DNA from: Neorhizobium galegae
GTDB taxonomy: Bacteria; Pseudomonadota; Alphaproteobacteria; Rhizobiales; Rhizobiaceae
Assembly: GCF_021391675.1 (NCBI RefSeq)
Contig: NZ_CP090095.1
Span: 1,989,501-2,053,500, forward strand
Length of the DNA stretch: 64,000 nucleotides
Direction: 5' to 3'
Part shown: in pieces, positions 19,154 through 27,912 of the stretch
Numbering within the stretch: position 1 is the stretch's first letter
Layout: the number at the start of each line of letters is the position of its first letter
Notes under the pieces: model-generated
Seen by the model: the letters and a program-made list of their open reading frames with translations, nothing else
Databases searched by the model: none
What the model was told of the DNA's origin: nothing
Translations under genes and position numbers: made by a program

Positions 19154-19972
19154 TTGTCGATCGCAGCGCTTTTGCCCTTCATCCTGGCGCTTCTGGCCGG
19201 CGGCGCGGTCGCTGGAATTCTCGCCGGCATGTTCGGAATCGGCGGCGGTGCGATCCTGGTGCCGATCTTTTTTCATGTCTTCGGGCTGCTCGGCGTCCCC
19301 GAGGACGTACGCATGCAGTTGGCGCTCGGCACCTCGCTTGCGATCATCGTGCCCACCTCGATCCGCTCCTTCATGGCGCACCGGCAGCGTGGCGCGGTCG
19401 ATACCGCATTGCTCAAGGGCTGGGTCGTCGCGGTGCCGCTCGGCACGCTGATCGCCACCCTGATCGCCGCCAAGGCGACCAGCGTCGAACTGCAGCTGAT
19501 CTTCGCGGTCATCGCGCTGGTGCTCGCCTTCCGGATGATCTTCAATCGTGCGAGCTGGAAGCTTGGCGACGACCTGCCCGGCAATCCCATAAAATTCCTG
19601 GTCGGTACCGGCATCGGCATCCTGTCCGGCCTGATGGGCATCGGCGGCGGCATCCTCAACAACACTTTCATGACCCTCTACGGCCGTTCGATCCACCAGG
19701 GAGTGGCGACCTCCTCGGGTGTCGGCGTGCTGATTTCGCTGCCGGGGCTCGCCGGTTATGTCTGGGGCGGCTGGGGGAAGCCCGGCCTGCCGCCGTTCTC
19801 GACCGGTTATATCAACTGGCTGGCTGTGGCGCTGCTGATTCCGGTCACGCTCTACATGGCGCCGATCGGTGCGCGGCTTGCGCATGTGATGTCGAAGCGG
19901 CAGCTCGAAATCGGCTTCGGCATCTTCCTGATCGTCATCTCGGCACAGTTCTTCCTGTCGATTATCCTCTGA
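19154..19972 (+). CDS. TauE/SafE family sulfite exporter-like permease
   Basis: A membrane protein of about 272 residues with eight predicted helices in two related halves, each holding the family glycine motif (GMFGIGGGAILVP early, GLMGIGGGILNN in the middle). The family exports sulfite, sulfoacetate or other organosulfur anions across the inner membrane; the substrate here is unknown. The likely start is TTG at 19154, preceded by GGAG at 19142-19145; an ATG at 19109 has no ribosome-binding site and would add a charged leader. It is transcribed alone, 102 bp ahead of the ABC exporter operon. Confidence 0.88.
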   Translation: MSIAALLPFILALLAGGAVAGILAGMFGIGGGAILVPIFFHVFGLLGVPEDVRMQLALGTSLAIIVPTSIRSFMAHRQRGAVDTALLKGWVVAVPLGTLIATLIAAKATSVELQLIFAVIALVLAFRMIFNRASWKLGDDLPGNPIKFLVGTGIGILSGLMGIGGGILNNTFMTLYGRSIHQGVATSSGVGVLISLPGLAGYVWGGWGKPGLPPFSTGYINWLAVALLIPVTLYMAPIGARLAHVMSKRQLEIGFGIFLIVISAQFFLSIIL

Positions 19973-20074
19973 AACCGTCAGCAATATTCTTCCACAAGGG
20001 ATGGTTTTGAAGGTTTGCGTGCCTATATTCGCGGCGCATCCCGAAAATCAATTCCTTGGAAAGATCCTTTCCGC

Positions 20075-21013
20075 ATGGCGTCAGTCGTTTCCATAGATAA
20101 ACTTACCAAGACCTACGAGAACGGGTTCCAGGCGCTGAAAGGCGTCGATTTGGAGATCGAGGAAGGCGAGATCCTCGCGCTGCTCGGCCCGAACGGGGCC
20201 GGTAAGACGACGCTGATCTCGATCATCTGCGGTCTCGTCAATCCTTCGACTGGCAAGGTGCTGGTCGGCGGCCACGACGTCGTCAGGGACTTCCGCCAGA
20301 CGCGTTCGCAGATCGGGCTGGTGCCGCAGGAACTGACGACCGACATGTTCGAGACGGTCTGGAGCACGGTGAACTTTTCCCGCGGCGTTTATGGCAAGAA
20401 GCCGAATCCGGCGCTGGTCGAGAGCATACTCAAGGAACTGTCGCTGTGGAGCAAGAAGGATAACATGCTGCGCGAGCTTTCGGGCGGCATGAAGCGGCGG
20501 GTGATGATCGCCAAGGCGCTCGCCCACGAGCCGAAGATCCTGTTCCTCGACGAGCCGACCGCCGGCGTCGACGTCAATCTGCGCCGCGAGATGTGGCAGG
20601 TCGTCGAGAAGCTGCGCGAGACCGGCGTCACCATCATCCTCACCACCCACTATATCGAGGAGGCGGAGGAAATCGCCGACCGGGTGGGGGTCATCAACGG
20701 CGGCAAACTGCTGCTGATCGAGGAAAAGGCGGCGCTGATGAAGAAGCTCGGCCGCAAGCAGCTGAGGCTCGAATTGTCCGAGCCGCTGAAGGCGCTGCCT
20801 GAAAGCCTCAAGATCTACAACCTGACGCTTTCCGACGACGGGGCGGCGCTGGTCCACGAATACCAGGGCGAGGAAGGGCAGGGCACGATCGCATCGCTGC
20901 TGTCGACGCTTGCCGCAGAAAACATTCATTTCCGCGATCTTTCCACGCGACAGAGCTCGCTCGAGGATATTTTCGTGGCGCTCGTTGCGGAAAAAGCGGG
21001 AGAAGACGCATGA
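20075..21013 (+). CDS. ABC-2 type exporter ATP-binding subunit
   Basis: A 312-residue ABC ATPase with Walker [10 protein letters not shown] near residue 40, the signature LSGGMKRR, Walker [13 protein letters not shown] and the switch His in [10 protein letters not shown]. The extra C-terminal domain (about 230-312) is common in export ATPases of the NodI/CcmA/DrrA type. The start is taken at ATG 20075, giving the normal [12 protein letters not shown] start; an upstream ATG at 20015 would add 20 residues. The stop codon overlaps the permease start by 4 bp (ATGA). Together they form a two-gene exporter of an unknown substrate. Confidence 0.92.
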   Translation: MASVVSIDKLTKTYENGFQALKGVDLEIEEGEILALLGPNGAGKTTLISIICGLVNPSTGKVLVGGHDVVRDFRQTRSQIGLVPQELTTDMFETVWSTVNFSRGVYGKKPNPALVESILKELSLWSKKDNMLRELSGGMKRRVMIAKALAHEPKILFLDEPTAGVDVNLRREMWQVVEKLRETGVTIILTTHYIEEAEEIADRVGVINGGKLLLIEEKAALMKKLGRKQLRLELSEPLKALPESLKIYNLTLSDDGAALVHEYQGEEGQGTIASLLSTLAAENIHFRDLSTRQSSLEDIFVALVAEKAGEDA

Positions 21014-21771
21014 ATTTCGAAGCGATCAAGTCGATCTATTTCTTCGAGATGGCCCGGTTGCGCCGCACGCTCTTGCAGAGCGTCATCTCGCCGGTCATCA
21101 CCACCTCGCTCTATTTCATCGTCTTCGGCACCGCGATCGGCTCGCGCATCCAGACGGTCGAAGGCGTTTCCTACGGGTCTTTCATCACCCCCGGCCTGAT
21201 CATGCTGACGCTGCTCACCCAGTGCATCAGCAACGGCTCGATCGGCATCTATTTCCCGAAATTCACCGGCACGATCTACGAGATTCTCTCGGCGCCGGTC
21301 GCGATGACGGAGATCATCATCGGTTATGTCGGTGCGGCGGCGACCAAGGGGCTGATCATCGGGGTGATCATCCTCGCCACTGCCTCCTTCTTCGTCGAGA
21401 TCCGCATCGCCCATCCGTTCATGATGGTGCTCTTCCTGGTGCTGACGGCGGTCACTTTCAGCATGTTCGGGTTCATCATCGGTATCTGGGCGAAAAATTT
21501 CGAGCAGCTCAACATCATCCCGATGCTGGTTGTGCCGCCTTTGACCTTCCTCGGCGGCAGCTTCTATTCGATCAACATGCTGCCGCCCTTCTGGCAGACG
21601 GTCAGCCATTTCAACCCTGTCCTCTATCTCGTCTCCGGCTTCCGCTGGAGCTTCTACGAGATTGCCGACGTCAACCCGATGGTCAGTCTCGGCATGATCG
21701 CCCTATTCCTGGTGATCTGCCTGTCGATCCTCGGCTGGATCTTCAAGACGGGTTACCGGCTGCGCAACTGA
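21010..21771 (+). CDS. ABC-2 type exporter permease
   Basis: A 253-residue permease with six helices, of the NodJ/YadH-like ABC-2 family. Family motifs include [14 protein letters not shown] in the first helix and the conserved [17 protein letters not shown] loop before the last helices. It forms the membrane part of the exporter with the ATPase encoded just upstream (4-bp overlap). YadG/YadH-like exporters are widespread, and the substrate (drug, lipid or polysaccharide) is not predictable here. Confidence 0.92.
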   Translation: MNFEAIKSIYFFEMARLRRTLLQSVISPVITTSLYFIVFGTAIGSRIQTVEGVSYGSFITPGLIMLTLLTQCISNGSIGIYFPKFTGTIYEILSAPVAMTEIIIGYVGAAATKGLIIGVIILATASFFVEIRIAHPFMMVLFLVLTAVTFSMFGFIIGIWAKNFEQLNIIPMLVVPPLTFLGGSFYSINMLPPFWQTVSHFNPVLYLVSGFRWSFYEIADVNPMVSLGMIALFLVICLSILGWIFKTGYRLRN

Positions 21772-21801
21772 CCGCAGCCGATAACGGATTCGAGGGCAGG
21801 C

Positions 21802-23031
21802 TCAGCCCTGGCTGAGCTGCACCTGGCGTCCGCCGCGCATGACCATCACGGACGCACCGAGAACGGATGCGATGCCGAGGAAGGTCATGACGCCGAGCGG
21901 CCCTTGAGCGTCGATCAGCAGGCCGCCGAGAACGGCGCCGCTGGATATGGCGATCTGGAAGGTCGTCAGCAGCAGGGCGCCGGCGCTTTCCGCCTCATCC
22001 TGGGCGGCACGGGTGATGTAGCTCTGGATGCTGACGGGCAGTGCGCCGAAGGCAAAACCCCAGAGCGTGATGGCGACCGCTGCGGCCGTGGTCGATGCTC
22101 CCAGCGAGACGAGGATCACGGCGGCGACCGCGATCAGGCTGGAGGCGAAGACGACGCCGAGCGCCGAACTGCGTTCGGTGATGATGCCGCCGACGATATT
22201 GCCGAAGAAGCCGCCGACGCCGTAGGCGAGCAGGACGAGCGAGACCATCTCGACGTTAAGCCGGGGAACGTCTTCCAGATAGGGGCGGATATAGGTGAAG
22301 CCTGCAAAGTGGCCGGCGACGATAAGCAGCGTCGCGATGAGGCCGATGCGGATCTTCGGGCGCTTCAGGACGGCAGCCAGCGTGCCGAGCCCGGCATGTC
22401 CGGCAGGCGGCAGCGAGGGCACGGTGACGGCTTGCGCGAGGAGCGCCAGCACGCCGACGGCGCCGGCCAGCACGAAGGCGGCCCGCCAGCCGAGCGTGGA
22501 GCCGATATAGGCGCCGAGCGGTGCGGCCATGACGGTCGCGACCGACACGCCGGTGAAGATCATCGCCATGGCACGCGGCAGGTGGTTCATCGGCACGAGC
22601 CGCATGGCAAGCGCCCCGGCCATGGCCCAGAAGCCGCCGAGCCCGATGCCGAGCAGAACGCGCGACACGAGCAGCACGGTCAGGCCGTTGGCAAGGGCGG
22701 CCAGTGCGCAGGAGAGGATGAGAAGGGCGGTCAGCCCGAACAGCGTCCAGCGCCGGTTGAAGCTGCGGGTGCCGATCACGACGGCGGGACCGGCGAACGC
22801 CGCGACGACGGCGGTCACCGTCACCGTCTGGCCGGCGACGCCGGGACTGATGCCGAGATCGGCGGAGATGGGAGTGAGCAGGCTCGCCGGCAGGAACTCC
22901 GCCGTCACGAGGCCGAAAACGCCGAGGGTGAGCGCGATGACCGCGTCCCAGCGGGCCTTGGCCGATGTGTTCGGGGACGACGTGTCGCGCACGGCATCGT
23001 CCTCTTCGAAAGTGCTGTCAGTCATGGTCAT
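21802..23031 (-). CDS. MFS transporter, DHA1-type drug/sugar efflux
   Basis: A 409-residue major facilitator with 12 predicted helices, of the SotB/YdhP/AraJ group in the DHA1 family. The cytoplasmic loop motif between helices 2 and 3 is GTRSFNRRWTLFGL, and the helix-5 motif GVSVATVMAAPLGAYIG is clear. It likely exports a drug, sugar or amino compound by proton antiport. It is divergent to the AraC regulator 96 bp away, which likely controls it. Confidence 0.9.
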   Translation of the reverse strand: MTMTDSTFEEDDAVRDTSSPNTSAKARWDAVIALTLGVFGLVTAEFLPASLLTPISADLGISPGVAGQTVTVTAVVAAFAGPAVVIGTRSFNRRWTLFGLTALLILSCALAALANGLTVLLVSRVLLGIGLGGFWAMAGALAMRLVPMNHLPRAMAMIFTGVSVATVMAAPLGAYIGSTLGWRAAFVLAGAVGVLALLAQAVTVPSLPPAGHAGLGTLAAVLKRPKIRIGLIATLLIVAGHFAGFTYIRPYLEDVPRLNVEMVSLVLLAYGVGGFFGNIVGGIITERSSALGVVFASSLIAVAAVILVSLGASTTAAAVAITLWGFAFGALPVSIQSYITRAAQDEAESAGALLLTTFQIAISSGAVLGGLLIDAQGPLGVMTFLGIASVLGASVMVMRGGRQVQLSQG

Positions 23032-23126
23032 GTCCTGTCTTGGGGAGGCGGCACGGAGGACCGTACCGGGAGGATGGACCAGACTTAGGCGTGACAGCCT
23101 GTAGTTTCCATGCTAGAAAATCCGAT

Positions 23127-24104
23127 ATGCTTGATCATTCGTCCAAAGACGCGCCATTAGACCTCTCTGATCCATTGACCGAGATGCTGCGGGGCTTGCG
23201 GCTCGACGGCGTCGAATACGGCCGCTGCCGGCTGCCGGAGCCCTGGGCGACGTCCTTTCCGGCTCAGGAGGCGGCGCGTTTCCACTTCATTTCATCGGGC
23301 TCCGCATGGCTGCAGACGCCTTCAGGCGAATGGCTGGAATTGCGGGCGGGGGATGCGGCTCTTCTGCCGCGCGGCGATGCGCATGTGCTGGCAAGCATTC
23401 CGGGCCTGACGCCGCTGCCGTTCGACCGGTTCGGGCGCAAGGAAGTCTGCCAGGGCGTGTTCGACGTGCAATGCGCCGATGCCTGCGGCGGCACCGTGGC
23501 GCTGACGGCCTCGATGCGCTTCAACATCGACAAGCTGCATCCACTGCTGCAACTGATGCCCGAGGCGATGCTGACCAGCGATCTCGCCAGGAACGAGCCT
23601 TCCATCCCGCATCTTCTCGACGCCATGGCGCGCGAGGTGGACATGGACCGGGTCGGGGCCGGCGGCATTCTCGCCAGGCTCGCCGACGTGCTGACTGCGA
23701 CGCTGATCCGCACCTGGGTCGAACACGGCTGTGGCGACACGACCGGCTGGATCGCCGCGGTGCGCAATCCCGAAGTCGGCCGCGTGCTGGCCGCCATCCA
23801 TCTCCAGCCGGACAGGGACTGGAACGTCGCGGCGCTCGCCCGGCTGATGGGCGCCTCGCGATCCGGCTTTGCCGAACGGTTTTTGCGCGTGGTCGGCGAA
23901 ACGCCGGCGCGCTACGTGGCGCGGGTGCGCATGCACCAGGCGCGGCAATGGCTGCGCGACGGCGAGCGGGTCGCGACGGTCGCGGAACGGCTTGGCTACG
24001 ATGCCGAGGCCTCCTTCAGCCGCGCCTTCAAACGCATCATCGGCACGCCGCCAAGCCATTTCCGCAACAAGGGCGAAGGCGAGGCCATTCGGGATTTCGG
24101 CTGA
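23127..24104 (+). CDS. AraC family regulator with cupin_6 domain
   Basis: A 325-residue transcription factor. The N-terminal half is a cupin-like ligand domain (PF12852 type; FHFISSGSAWLQTPSGEW, RAGDAALLPRGDAHVL). The C-terminal HTH pair spans about residues 225-320, with WNVAALARLMGASRSGFAERF and ERLGYDAEASFSRAFKR. The start at ATG 23127 is chosen because upstream frame sequence is not protein-like. It is divergent to an MFS exporter gene and probably activates or represses it in response to a small molecule. Confidence 0.93.
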   Translation: MLDHSSKDAPLDLSDPLTEMLRGLRLDGVEYGRCRLPEPWATSFPAQEAARFHFISSGSAWLQTPSGEWLELRAGDAALLPRGDAHVLASIPGLTPLPFDRFGRKEVCQGVFDVQCADACGGTVALTASMRFNIDKLHPLLQLMPEAMLTSDLARNEPSIPHLLDAMAREVDMDRVGAGGILARLADVLTATLIRTWVEHGCGDTTGWIAAVRNPEVGRVLAAIHLQPDRDWNVAALARLMGASRSGFAERFLRVVGETPARYVARVRMHQARQWLRDGERVATVAERLGYDAEASFSRAFKRIIGTPPSHFRNKGEGEAIRDFG

Positions 24105-24106
24105 CG

Positions 24107-24811
24107 TCAGTCCCGCAATCTCAGCTCGTCCGTCTGCATCTGCAGGGAGCCGAGGGTGGAGAGGAAGCTCATGCCGAGCAGGCTTTCGCCGAGCCGTCCG
24201 TCTTCCGCCACCATCGCCCGGATGTTTTTGCGCACGATCGGGCCGATGGCGATCTCGTCGAGGCGAACAGGCGCTGCCATCGCCCGGCCGTTGGCAGTCA
24301 TCACGGTCACTGAAAAATCGAGGCTCTGCGGATTGAGGCCGATGGCGCGGGCATCGTCGAAGGAAAGCACGACGGTGCTGGCGCCGGTATCGACCAGCAT
24401 CGGCAGGACCTTGCCCTGGACCCTGACATTGGTCTGGAAATGGCTGCCCCGGGTCTTGTGAATGATGACTTCGTTGAGACCTTCACTCGTCGTCGTGATC
24501 ACGGCTGTCCCGGGCAGCAGGCCCGCGGTCACCCTTGCGGCGACATTGCGGGCGTCGTCGCGGTAGAGATAGGCGGTGACCAGCCCGAGGATGATCAGCA
24601 GCCAGAGGGCGATGTTGCGCAGCACCTCGCCGGCATTGCCGCGCCGGCCGGCGAGAATGCCGACCGCAAGCAGGCCGGCGATCGGCAGCAGGTAGATGAT
24701 CTGGCCGAAATCGTCGTTGTCGATGCCGAAGGTCTGCCCGGCATCGTGGTTGAAGATCAGGAATGCCAGGCCGATGCCGAGGACGATGAGGATGCCGGTC
24801 AGCGCGTTCAT
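24107..24811 (-). CDS. Retropepsin-like aspartic protease (TIGR02281 type), membrane-anchored
   Basis: A 234-residue protein with three N-terminal membrane helices (about 5-20, 38-54 and 62-82) and a C-terminal clan AA domain with the active-site LVDTGASTVVLSF near residue 145 and a flap-like VTVMTANGRAMAAPV. Single-domain proteases of this kind act as dimers. The location is the inner membrane with the protease facing the periplasm, judged from topology. Its start overlaps the DUF1289 gene stop by 4 bp, so both are one unit. Substrate unknown. Confidence 0.9.
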   Translation of the reverse strand: MNALTGILIVLGIGLAFLIFNHDAGQTFGIDNDDFGQIIYLLPIAGLLAVGILAGRRGNAGEVLRNIALWLLIILGLVTAYLYRDDARNVAARVTAGLLPGTAVITTTSEGLNEVIIHKTRGSHFQTNVRVQGKVLPMLVDTGASTVVLSFDDARAIGLNPQSLDFSVTVMTANGRAMAAPVRLDEIAIGPIVRKNIRAMVAEDGRLGESLLGMSFLSTLGSLQMQTDELRLRD

Positions 24812-25041
24812 GCCGTATCGCGTTCCTTGGTTTTCCGCTGCGCCAAAAGCTGCCGGCGCGTCTCCCGCCTTGGCTTTCGCTCGACGGTTTCAAGCCGTGC
24901 GGGCAAGGCTTCCATCAGCACACTGCGCTCGATATCGGTATAGTCCATCCAGCCGGCGATCTCGTCGCGCGTCCGTCCGCAGCCGAAGCAATAGCCGGTC
25001 TTGAGGTCGATGGAGCAGACAAGGGTACAGGGCGAAATCAT
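24808..25041 (-). CDS. DUF1289 zinc-binding-like protein
   Basis: A 77-residue protein with the DUF1289 cysteine pattern PCTLVCSIDLKTGYCFGCGR followed by TRDEIAGW. The four cysteines suggest a metal knuckle or Fe-S site. The C-terminal half is Arg/Lys rich. It is the first gene of a two-gene unit with the aspartic protease (4-bp overlap). Family function is unknown; a fused relative is linked to dehydrogenase-type proteins. Confidence 0.9.
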   Translation of the reverse strand: MISPCTLVCSIDLKTGYCFGCGRTRDEIAGWMDYTDIERSVLMEALPARLETVERKPRRETRRQLLAQRKTKERDTA

Positions 25042-25060
25042 GCGTCAATATATCGGGGTT

Positions 25061-25948
25061 TCACGCCACAAGAGCAAGAGTGGCGAGCATGGCGATCTCG
25101 CTCAATTGTTGAGTAGCGCCGATCGTATCGCCCGTATGGCCGCCGAGCTTTTGGCGCACGAAACGGGTGAAGCCGAAGCCGGCGAGCGCCGCCGCGATCA
25201 GCGATAACAGCACTTTCGGCAGGCCGAGAACCGGGACGAGCAGGACCAGTGCGATGGCCGCGCCGATAAATAGCGAGATATTGCGGGCGCCATCTTCCGG
25301 CAGGCCGGCGCTGGCTGCGACGCCGTTTTCCCGGGCCGATGGCAGCGAGCGCCAATGGGCGACCAGGACCGCGCGGCTGACGGCAGCAACAGCAAGGACG
25401 GCGAGCGCCGCCGTGATGGCATCCTCGCGGAAAAGTGCGGCAAGCGCCGACGCGCGCAGGCCGAAAGACAGCACCAGCGCCACCACGCCGTAAGCGCCGA
25501 TACGGCTGTCCTTCATGATGAGAAGCGCGTGGTCCTTGTCGCGCCCGCCGCCGAGACCGTCCGCCGCATCCGCAAGACCATCCTCGTGGAGCGCGCCGGT
25601 CAGAAGCGTCAGTATGGCAAGCGCGATGAGACTGACCAGCAGCGGATCGCTTGACTGCAGGAGCAGGAGAATGAGGGCCGGCAGGGCGGCGATGATCAGT
25701 CCCGCGACGGGGAAAGCCCGCACCGCCCGCGAGATCGTGCCGTCATGCCCGCGAAAAAATCGGTCCGGCACCGGCAGGCGGCTGAGGAACCCGACCGAGC
25801 GGGCGAGGTCCGCGATGAATTCCGTTGCGTTTGGCAGTTGTTCCTCCGTCTCGACCCGACTATGAGTTTGCGCACACAAGCGCGATTTGCGGGAAAAGAC
25901 AAGTTTTCCCGCCGATATGCGAGACCGAGATACAAGAGAGACTTTCAT
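25061..25948 (-). CDS. cobS: Adenosylcobinamide-GDP ribazoletransferase
   Basis: CobS (CobV in Pseudomonas denitrificans naming) joins adenosylcobinamide-GDP to alpha-ribazole at the inner membrane, the last step of the nucleotide loop pathway. The conserved start FIADLARSVGFLSRLPVP, the ALHEDGLADAADGLGGG motif (metal site) and RDKDHALLIMKDSRIGAYG are all seen, with about six hydrophobic helices. The start is unresolved. ATG 25948 overlaps the cobT start codon, TTG 25879 has no clear ribosome-binding site, and GGAGGAA at 25841-25847 points to a start near 25837 where the only codon is CTG. The end is certain. Confidence 0.9.
   Translation of the reverse strand: MKVSLVSRSRISAGKLVFSRKSRLCAQTHSRVETEEQLPNATEFIADLARSVGFLSRLPVPDRFFRGHDGTISRAVRAFPVAGLIIAALPALILLLLQSSDPLLVSLIALAILTLLTGALHEDGLADAADGLGGGRDKDHALLIMKDSRIGAYGVVALVLSFGLRASALAALFREDAITAALAVLAVAAVSRAVLVAHWRSLPSARENGVAASAGLPEDGARNISLFIGAAIALVLLVPVLGLPKVLLSLIAAALAGFGFTRFVRQKLGGHTGDTIGATQQLSEIAMLATLALVA
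25889..25912. promoter_or_regulatory. Inverted repeat between cobS and cobT
   Basis: gcgggaaaa (25889-25897) and ttttcccgc (25904-25912) are a perfect 9-bp inverted repeat with a 6-base centre. It lies 35 bp before the cobT ATG, in the shared control region of divergent cob genes. No B12 riboswitch consensus is seen here. It may be an operator, or a hairpin in the cobT leader. Confidence 0.5.
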
Positions 25949-26966
25949 GAGCGTGAGCGGCCTGCCTTTCGATGATTTCCGTGTCCTGCTGCAGAACCTT
26001 CCCGGACCGGATCCGCGGGCCTTGGTTGCGGCGCGCGAGCGTGATGCGCAGCTCACCAAGCCGCCGGGTGCGCTCGGCCGGCTCGAGGAAATCGCCTTCT
26101 GGCTGGCCGCCTGGACGGGCCGCGCGCCGGCCGTCAACCGGCCGCTGGTGGCGATCTTTGCCGGCAATCACGGCGTCACCCGGCATGGCGTGACCCCGTT
26201 CCCGTCGTCGGTGACCCAGCAGATGGTGGAAAATTTCGCAGCCGGCGGAGCGGCCATCAACCAGATCTGCGTCACCCATGATCTCGGCCTGAAGATCTTC
26301 GACCTGGCGCTCGATTACCCGACCGGCGACATCACCACCGAGGCGGCCCTGTCCGAGCGCGACTGCGCTGCGACCATGGCCTTCGGCATGGAGGCGATCG
26401 CCGGCGGCACCGATCTTCTCTGCATCGGCGAAATGGGCATCGGCAACACGACGATCGCCGCCGCCATCAACCTCGCGCTTTATGGCGGCGAGGCGGAGGA
26501 CTGGGTCGGTCCCGGCACCGGTTCGCATGGCGAATTCATGGAGCGCAAGATCGCCGCGGTGAAGGCTGCCGTCGAATTCCACAAGGACCACCTGAGCGAT
26601 CCGCTGGAAATCCTGCGCCGTCTCGGCGGCCGCGAGATCGCCGCGATCGCCGGCGCGATCCTTGCCGCGCGGGTCGAAAAAATCCCGGTCCTGCTCGACG
26701 GTTATGTGGTGACGGCTGCCGCCTCGATCCTCAAGGCTGCCAATCCGGCAGCGCTCGACCATTGCCTGATCGGCCATGTCTCCGGCGAACCGGGACATCT
26801 GCGTGCGATCGAACATCTCGGCAAGACGCCGCTTCTGGCGCTCGGCATGCGGCTCGGCGAGGGGACGGGTGCCGCGCTTGCCGCCGGCATCGTCAAGGCC
26901 GCCGCCGCCTGCCATTCCGGCATGGCGACCTTCGAGCAGGCCGGCGTCAGCAACAAGAGCCACTGA
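25947..26966 (+). CDS. cobT: Nicotinate-nucleotide-dimethylbenzimidazole phosphoribosyltransferase
   Basis: CobT (CobU in Pseudomonas denitrificans naming) transfers phosphoribosyl from nicotinate mononucleotide to 5,6-dimethylbenzimidazole, making alpha-ribazole phosphate. The 339-residue protein has the family motifs PPGALGRLEEIAFWLA, FAGNHGVTRHGVTPFP, GEMGIGNTT and, near the C-terminus, MRLGEGTGAALAAG with the catalytic Glu. The start at ATG 25947 follows agagag. It is divergent to cobS, and dgkA follows 6 bp downstream in the same direction. Confidence 0.95.
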   Translation: MSVSGLPFDDFRVLLQNLPGPDPRALVAARERDAQLTKPPGALGRLEEIAFWLAAWTGRAPAVNRPLVAIFAGNHGVTRHGVTPFPSSVTQQMVENFAAGGAAINQICVTHDLGLKIFDLALDYPTGDITTEAALSERDCAATMAFGMEAIAGGTDLLCIGEMGIGNTTIAAAINLALYGGEAEDWVGPGTGSHGEFMERKIAAVKAAVEFHKDHLSDPLEILRRLGGREIAAIAGAILAARVEKIPVLLDGYVVTAAASILKAANPAALDHCLIGHVSGEPGHLRAIEHLGKTPLLALGMRLGEGTGAALAAGIVKAAAACHSGMATFEQAGVSNKSH

Positions 26967-26972
26967 GCGCGA

Positions 26973-27365
26973 ATGGAAAAGACGCCGCTCGACAGCAATA
27001 TCGAAAGGGCGACCGGCATTCGCCGGGTGATAGCGGCATTCCGCTATTCCATGCAGGGGCTGACGCGCCTGTGGCAGGAGGAAGCCTTTCGCCATGAGGT
27101 AATCGCCTGTGCGGCAGCCATCGTGCTCTTTGCGATCGTCGGTGCCGGCGCACTCGACTATTTCGTCTTCACCATCCTGATGCTGGTGCTGTTTGCGGTG
27201 GAATCGCTGAATACCGCGATCGAGGAACTGGTCGACCGCATATCCCCGGAAATCTCCACCGTCGGCCGCCACGCCAAGGATCTCGGCTCCTTCGCGGTCT
27301 TCTGCCTGCTGTGTGCCAACGGGTTTTTCGCGCTTTATGTGGTGGTCAGGCAGGTTTGGAACTAG
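26973..27365 (+). CDS. dgkA: Diacylglycerol kinase (DgkA type)
   Basis: A 130-residue integral membrane kinase with three helices. It phosphorylates diacylglycerol to phosphatidic acid and recycles lipid left by periplasmic glucan or envelope synthesis. The family signature ESLNTAIEELVDR is at about 72-84, with the upstream RVIAAFRYSMQGLTRLWQEEAFRHE segment. It starts 6 bp after cobT and is probably co-transcribed. Its TAG stop shares the palindrome CTAG with the convergent toxin gene. Confidence 0.93.
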   Translation: MEKTPLDSNIERATGIRRVIAAFRYSMQGLTRLWQEEAFRHEVIACAAAIVLFAIVGAGALDYFVFTILMLVLFAVESLNTAIEELVDRISPEISTVGRHAKDLGSFAVFCLLCANGFFALYVVVRQVWN

Positions 27366-27640
27366 GCGCTTCTGCGTGCCGAGTGGACGAAGCGGGTCAC
27401 GACGACATCGTCGCCGATAACCCGATAGAACATGACGTAAGGGTAGGGTGCCAGGTTAAGTCTTCGCGTGGATGATTTGGTGGTATTGCGGCCTGAACGT
27501 GGCTGATGACCGAGCAGGTCGATGGCCTCGGAAATTCTTTGCGAGACGTTCTTTGCGCCGGATGGCGATCGCTCGCGGATATAGAATAGGGCCTTGTCGA
27601 TTTGCTGGGACGAAAGTGCCGTGAAACGTACACTCATCAA
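27362..27640 (-). CDS. ParE/RelE-superfamily toxin
   Basis: A 92-residue protein of the ParE-type fold, with the N-terminal helix pair (IDKALFYIRERSPSGAKNVSQRI), the central LLGHQPRSGRNT turn and the final strand PYPYVMFYRVIGDDVVVTRFVHSARR. ParE relatives poison gyrase and RelE relatives cut mRNA; the second catalytic set is not evident. The start overlaps the antitoxin stop by 4 bp, so antitoxin then toxin is the operon order. The stop codon overlaps that of dgkA (convergent). Confidence 0.9.
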   Translation of the reverse strand: MMSVRFTALSSQQIDKALFYIRERSPSGAKNVSQRISEAIDLLGHQPRSGRNTTKSSTRRLNLAPYPYVMFYRVIGDDVVVTRFVHSARRSA

Positions 27641-27864
27641 AGATATTTTGCGAGAACGGCGCGGACCTCTTCCTCGGTCGCGATCTCTCCGCGCTCAATC
27701 TCCCGGTCGGCCTCTTCCAGGTCAGCCTCTTCCTCCGGCGTAAGCTGATAGACCTCTCCGTCATCTTCGCCCATGAAGCTCAGAAGAATCGCGGCGATCT
27801 CATCCTGCATTTCGGCAGGAAGTTCCCTGGCTGCTTCGATGGCGCGGTCGAGAAGTTTGGTCAT
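27637..27864 (-). CDS. Antitoxin partner of ParE/RelE toxin
   Basis: A 75-residue acidic protein. It opens with a helix of the form LLDRAIEAARELPAEMQDEIA and ends with an acidic, Glu-rich segment (TPEEEADLEEADREIERGE) that would cover the toxin. No helix-turn-helix or ribbon-helix-helix motif is plain, so autoregulation is not certain. I use the ATG at 27864 (an ATG 11 codons upstream lacks support). The 4-bp overlap with the toxin gene supports pairing. Confidence 0.85.
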   Translation of the reverse strand: MTKLLDRAIEAARELPAEMQDEIAAILLSFMGEDDGEVYQLTPEEEADLEEADREIERGEIATEEEVRAVLAKYL

Positions 27865-27912
27865 GGCCGCATTATGCACCGAAACAAGCCGGTGCAAAAG
27901 AGGCCGCTCGCC

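Noticed and set aside
25838..25946. A cobalamin riboswitch for cobS/cobT.
   Set aside because: The gap is too short and shows no B12-box pattern; only the 9-bp inverted repeat is present.
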